Below, in pieces: positions 60,532-64,000 of a stretch of 64,000 bases of DNA. This stretch comes from Pseudomonas baetica (lineage in GTDB: Bacteria; Pseudomonadota; Gammaproteobacteria; Pseudomonadales; Pseudomonadaceae). A model generated the notes under the pieces. It was not told the origin of the DNA. It searched no databases and worked only from the letters and a program-made list of their open reading frames with translations. How positions within the stretch are numbered: position 1 is the first letter of the stretch; each line of letters opens with the position of its first letter. Position numbers and translations under genes: made by a program. The stretch spans positions 5,797,001 through 5,861,000 of the forward strand of contig NZ_PHHE01000001.1 in assembly GCF_002813455.1 (NCBI RefSeq), read 5' to 3'.

Positions 60532-60724
60532 TCAGCTCCATAGATTCACCATTTGCCGTTTCGGGCATCCGCACCAGAAGTCCTTGCGGCAAAATCGGGC
60601 CGTGGTCGGCGAGTCCGGGGTTGGCTTCGAGCACTGCTTCGCTCACGCCGGCGGTACGGCCGTAGTGACGCCAACACAGGGCATCGACGGTGTCGTTTTG
60701 TTGGGCGCGGATGCTGACGGCCAT
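60532..60724 (-). pseudogene. X: Phage tail protein X, frameshifted near its 3' end
   Basis: MAVSIRAQQNDTVDALCWRH to LPQGLLVRMP is the P2 gpX LysM-like pattern. The open frame then runs 73 more codons into the holin region (to 60341), twice the normal length. Dropping one base from the CCC run (60563-60565, plus GGG) gives MPKRQMVNLWS and a stop at 60532, a normal 63-residue gpX ending. So one extra C is likely, by mutation or error. Confidence 0.8.
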
Positions 60725-61194
60725 CAGATCAGCTCCACGGTGGTACGGCCGAGGCCGAGGAAGTCGCGCACGGCCCAGCGCTGGTCGCGGCGCAATTCGT
60801 CGATGCTCGGGGTCAGTTCTTCGGCGTTCTGGTTGCCGCTGTTAGTGCTGTCGTAGGAGCGGTAGCGCTCGCAGATTTCCGCACCGGTCGCGGCGTAGAT
60901 CACCCTTTGGTAGAGGTGAACGAGTTCAGATTTCTTCTCGATTTGTTCGGCCGGTACGTCCGCGAGAGTGGCGTAGCCTTCGGCCTGCTTGGCGCGGCGC
61001 CATGTGGTGAACTCGCGGTTCACGCTGATGGCGGCGGCGATGGTCGCGGCTTCCAGACGGATCGGCGTGACACTGGAGTCGATGCGCAAAGTGCCGCGCA
61101 CGTCGTCGAGATCGATCGACGGCCAGAAGGGGTCGGTGTTGATGTGGCCGCTGGTGACCGGAGTACTGTTGCCGCCCGCTACGAATCCGCTCAT
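60724..61194 (-). CDS. L: Phage head completion protein L
   Basis: A 156-residue protein: INTDPFWPSIDLDDVRGTLR and VIYAATGAEICERYRSYDST, DELRRDQRWAVRDFLG. The P2 gpL family closes the head after DNA packaging. The stop overlaps the X start. Confidence 0.93.
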   Translation of the reverse strand: MSGFVAGGNSTPVTSGHINTDPFWPSIDLDDVRGTLRIDSSVTPIRLEAATIAAAISVNREFTTWRRAKQAEGYATLADVPAEQIEKKSELVHLYQRVIYAATGAEICERYRSYDSTNSGNQNAEELTPSIDELRRDQRWAVRDFLGLGRTTVELI

Positions 61195-61298
61195 GAATCT
61201 GCGCTCTGTTGTAGGTCGCCGGTGGTCGGGGCTTCACGTTCAGGAGGAGTGGCCTGGCCGATCCGCCCCGAGCCGGCGGGGTGCGTGGGGACGCTCGG

Positions 61299-61997
61299 TT
61301 AGCTGCCCGCGGCAGCGAGTTTGTTGAGCAGGCGTTCGGCCCGCTCCAGATCCTTTTTGCCACCGCAGGCGTCGTGCAGGTCGATGGCTTTTTTCAGCAG
61401 GTCAATGCCGGCTTGTACCTGACCGGGTTGGCCGGGGCGCTCGTCGTTGACGCCTTCCAGCGTTGCGCGGCCCATGGCGAGGAATAGCTTGGCGCATGCC
61501 TGATCGGGCATATCCTCGGCGTCGGTAAGTTCAGCGGTGCGTTGCAGAATCGCGAGCTCAAACGATTCGCCGACTTTCAGCGCCTTGAGCGCGACGGTGG
61601 CGATTTCTTCCGCGACCAGGCAGCCGGTGGTGCGTTCGAACCGGTCAGGCATGATCAATTTGTGTTTGAGTACGTAGTCGGCAATGTCGAGGGCGCCGTT
61701 GAAGTCTTCGGCGTCGATGCGCCAGACCATGATGGTGGTCAGCACTTCATCTTGTGCGCCTTTGCCGCCCTCGAGCACGCCTTGCACGTAGGGGATGTAA
61801 TCGGGCAGCAACTGACGCTTGAGTTCGGCTTTGCCCTGGTTGGATTGCACCTGTTTCAGGCGCAGACGGTCTTGCAGCAGTTGATTGAGCTGATGTTCGT
61901 AGGCCGTGGCGCCGGCCATGGTTTGAGTGGGGTTAGCCGCTGCCGCTTCGATGGCGGCACTGACACGAACAAAATGGCGACGGCAGGGATTGGTCAT
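61299..61997 (-). CDS. M: Terminase endonuclease subunit M
   Basis: A 232-residue protein: MTNPCRRHFVRVSAAIEAAA and LTTIMVWRIDAEDFNGALDI, CGGKKDLERAERLLNKLAAA. This is the P2 gpM small terminase subunit, which cuts at cos together with gpP. Confidence 0.93.
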   Translation of the reverse strand: MTNPCRRHFVRVSAAIEAAAANPTQTMAGATAYEHQLNQLLQDRLRLKQVQSNQGKAELKRQLLPDYIPYVQGVLEGGKGAQDEVLTTIMVWRIDAEDFNGALDIADYVLKHKLIMPDRFERTTGCLVAEEIATVALKALKVGESFELAILQRTAELTDAEDMPDQACAKLFLAMGRATLEGVNDERPGQPGQVQAGIDLLKKAIDLHDACGGKKDLERAERLLNKLAAAGS

Positions 61998-62007
61998 GGT
62001 GTCCGCC

Positions 62008-63015
62008 TCAGCTCAGGGTGATGTTTTCGGCCATGGCGGCGCAGCCTAGATCTTCGATCACGTAGCTTTCGTTAACCGATTCGAAGTTCTCGATGCGGTC
62101 GCGTTTGGCGTTGTCGACGACGGTGCGGCGGCGGGTGCCTTCTTGCCAGTAGATCGACAGGTTGTCGAGGCGAGTCACCAGCAGGCCGTTGGCCGGGAAG
62201 TGCGGTACGCGCACAGCCGGCAGATTGCCCAATCGCTTTTGGCTGGTGACGATGTCAGCAGCGAGCATTTCGGTCGGCGCCTGAGTCTTGTTGATGATCG
62301 GGAAGTATTTGTCGGCCAATAGTTGGCGGCCGCAGATGACCACCAGATCGGTGTCTTCCTGATACCAAGGGTCGATGAACTCGTTGACCATGCTGACAAC
62401 CAAGGCGTCGATGTTTTCGAAGTCCTTGCCGGCGCCGATTTCGATCTTGCCACTGCCTGCCACAACTTCGGCCATGACGCGGGCTTCGTTTTCAATGCGC
62501 ATTTTTTGCAGCCAGCCGATGTTGACGTCCTGCAATAACGGGTTGGTTGCCGGGTTCGAAGTGGCGGCGCGACTGGTGCCGTTCCAGCCGATCATGATCC
62601 GGTTGAGCGCCTGAACCTTGATGATCGCGTCACGGATGCGCGCCTGAAAGTCTTTGAATTTCGCCCACTGATCCAGCTTCTGGTAACGCAGGCCGGTGTC
62701 AAAGTTGGTTTGGGTGCAGGTGTACCCGCGATTGTCCAAGCTGCTCGGGTCACGGGGTTCGCGATCCTTCACGGTGGTGTCGGTGGTGCTGGCAATGGTG
62801 CCGTCGATACCGATGCCGATCTTCTCGCCAGACTGCTCAGATACGCCGTAGATGTTGATCGAGGTGAGGAACGCGCTTGATTCCTGAATGCGGGTTTCGA
62901 GCGTCTGGGCAACGCTCGGTGCCGCGGTGAATTTGGTGGTGACGTCGCTCACGCCGTGCAGTTGGGCGAGCTGCTGCAGGTAAGCATTGAACAGAACGCG
63001 TGTGTCGTTGCGCAT
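62008..63015 (-). CDS. N: Major capsid protein N
   Basis: A 335-residue protein: MRNDTRVLFNAYLQQLAQLH, PSSLDNRGYTCTQTNFDTGL and QEGTRRRTVVDNAKRDRIEN are the P2 gpN pattern. HK97-fold capsid subunit processed by the scaffold protease O. Confidence 0.95.
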   Translation of the reverse strand: MRNDTRVLFNAYLQQLAQLHGVSDVTTKFTAAPSVAQTLETRIQESSAFLTSINIYGVSEQSGEKIGIGIDGTIASTTDTTVKDREPRDPSSLDNRGYTCTQTNFDTGLRYQKLDQWAKFKDFQARIRDAIIKVQALNRIMIGWNGTSRAATSNPATNPLLQDVNIGWLQKMRIENEARVMAEVVAGSGKIEIGAGKDFENIDALVVSMVNEFIDPWYQEDTDLVVICGRQLLADKYFPIINKTQAPTEMLAADIVTSQKRLGNLPAVRVPHFPANGLLVTRLDNLSIYWQEGTRRRTVVDNAKRDRIENFESVNESYVIEDLGCAAMAENITLS

Positions 63016-63058
63016 GGTGGTCGTCCTTGGTTATTCGGGGCTGTGGCGGGGCTGACTT

Positions 63059-63889
63059 TCAGCAGTCAGTCACGACCGAGTTGTCGCCACCGGTTACCGG
63101 AGGGCGCGTCTTTTGATTGGGGTCTTGGGTGGTGGAGAGCTGGGTCTTCATTTCGGTGAAGTCTTTGCTCAGTTGATCCAACCGGGTTTGCAGGCTTGTC
63201 GAAAACTTCTTCTCGGCTGCCATCTGGGCGGGCAGATCTTTGACGTGTTCGGCGACGGTTTCGACTGCTTGGCTGATGTGGGCGAACTCGTTTTCATCCT
63301 TGCTTTGCTTGCCGCCGAGCAGGTTCCTCACCGTGCTGAGTAGGTGAGCGCCGATGCTCGGTTTTTCTTCGAATTCCTCGAACGTCAGCTCTGTTTCCAG
63401 CGCCTCGGTGAACATCGAAGTCGCAGAGTAGTGGCGATCCTTGAACGGACTGACGTCCGGTTTCTGGGCCGAGAACGACAAGACGTCGGTGCCAAGGCTG
63501 GCCGGTGAATCGGTCACGCCAAGACCCACGATGTAGGCCTCACCGGTATCAGCGAAGCTGTCGTCGATTTCGATTGAGGTGTAGATCTTCTGTTTTGCTT
63601 TGTTCATGGCGATCAGGTCAGCCGTCGGCTCGACCTGGGCGAACAGGGCCAGTTTCTTTTGTCCGTTGATGTCCACTTCCTCGGTTCTCACCGCCAGAAC
63701 ATCGCCGTAGGCCTTGAATGGGCTGTCGGGTAGCAAGCTACGGAAATGCTCAAGCCAGATCCGCGCGCCATAGGTGGACGGGTTGAAGTTCTTCGCAGCC
63801 TGTTCCAGCCAGTTGCGTTTGATGGTGCGCTTGTCCGAGGTAGCGCCCTCGACGGCGACGCGGAACCAGTTGCTGCGGAATTTCTTCAT
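63059..63889 (-). CDS. O: Capsid scaffolding protein and protease O
   Basis: About 276 residues. N-terminal serine protease domain: catalytic residues expected in P2 are seen as Asp19 (TSDK), His48 (WLEHF) and Ser105 (YTSIEI). The C-terminal half (after about residue 170) is helical scaffold. It builds and cleaves the procapsid. MKKFRSNWFR at 63889 chosen over MRFPD five codons upstream. Confidence 0.9.
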   Translation of the reverse strand: MKKFRSNWFRVAVEGATSDKRTIKRNWLEQAAKNFNPSTYGARIWLEHFRSLLPDSPFKAYGDVLAVRTEEVDINGQKKLALFAQVEPTADLIAMNKAKQKIYTSIEIDDSFADTGEAYIVGLGVTDSPASLGTDVLSFSAQKPDVSPFKDRHYSATSMFTEALETELTFEEFEEKPSIGAHLLSTVRNLLGGKQSKDENEFAHISQAVETVAEHVKDLPAQMAAEKKFSTSLQTRLDQLSKDFTEMKTQLSTTQDPNQKTRPPVTGGDNSVVTDC

Positions 63890-64000
63890 GTCGGGAAACC
63901 TCATTTGCTTGGGCGCTGATTGCCTGCGATGAGGGGCATGGTCGTGACGCGCGCGAGTTGCGGCAATGAGGCGGGACTGTAGGGAAGGGCGGTACAAGAG
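63890..64000. other. Divergent late promoter region, cut by the window end
   Basis: In P2-like phages the terminase genes P and Q start on the opposite strand just beyond gene O, so this should be the P-O divergent region. No gene can be completed here. Confidence 0.4.

Overview
The window looks like the chromosome of a fluorescent-group Pseudomonas. It is GC-rich, and its REP-type hairpins (core TTCGCGAGCAGGCTCGC) are typical of that genus. The order mlaA, PilZ, rssB, rssC, tal also matches, from memory, the P. aeruginosa neighbourhood. No rRNA, tRNA or CRISPR array was seen.

Bases 1-5.2 kb are core genes: a partial DUF4404 gene, a HAD-fold protein lacking its nucleophile, mlaA, a PilZ protein, the RssB/RssC regulatory pair and transaldolase.

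Bases 5.4-29.9 kb are an exopolysaccharide locus of the Wzx/Wzy type. It holds a secreted glycosidase, a low-molecular-weight tyrosine phosphatase and a BY-kinase, one glycosyltransferase, a pyruvyltransferase-like protein, a flippase, a probable polymerase, an acyltransferase, an SGNH esterase, a lone phosphohexomutase C-terminal domain, GalU and GalE. These are followed by a yjbE-wza-yjbFGH operon, a REP array, a WcaJ-type initiating transferase, two winged-helix regulators and UppP. The set (YjbE-H/GfcA-D, Wza/GfcE, Etp- and Etk-like proteins) is the parts list of an E. coli group 4 capsule machine, with only one dedicated glycosyltransferase visible.

At 30.4-31.4 kb lies dusA, used as a phage attachment site. 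A 14-bp repeat at 31297 and 40542 brackets remnant A: an integrase stub fused to a baseplate gene tail, Mu-like tail genes, a methyltransferase gene split by an IS3-family element, a lysis cassette with nested spanin genes, an IS1595-family element that appears to carry a passenger gene, and a glycine-rich protein. The other dusA 5' end is stranded at 40.5 kb.

From 40.7 kb to the window end is region B: a second decayed spanin pair, an adenine methylase cut by IS66, a TacA-TacT-like toxin-antitoxin pair, a Com plus cytosine methylase pair, and a long minus-strand P2-like late operon (D, U, T, E/E', FII, FI, fibre assembly, fibre, I, J, W, V, toxin-antitoxin, S, R, three novel overlapping ORFs, holin, X, L, M, N, O). 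The usual P2 endolysin and spanin slot is filled by a small P-loop protein. Several genes here carry single-base shifts in short homopolymers or an internal amber codon, so this prophage is either decaying or the sequence has homopolymer errors.
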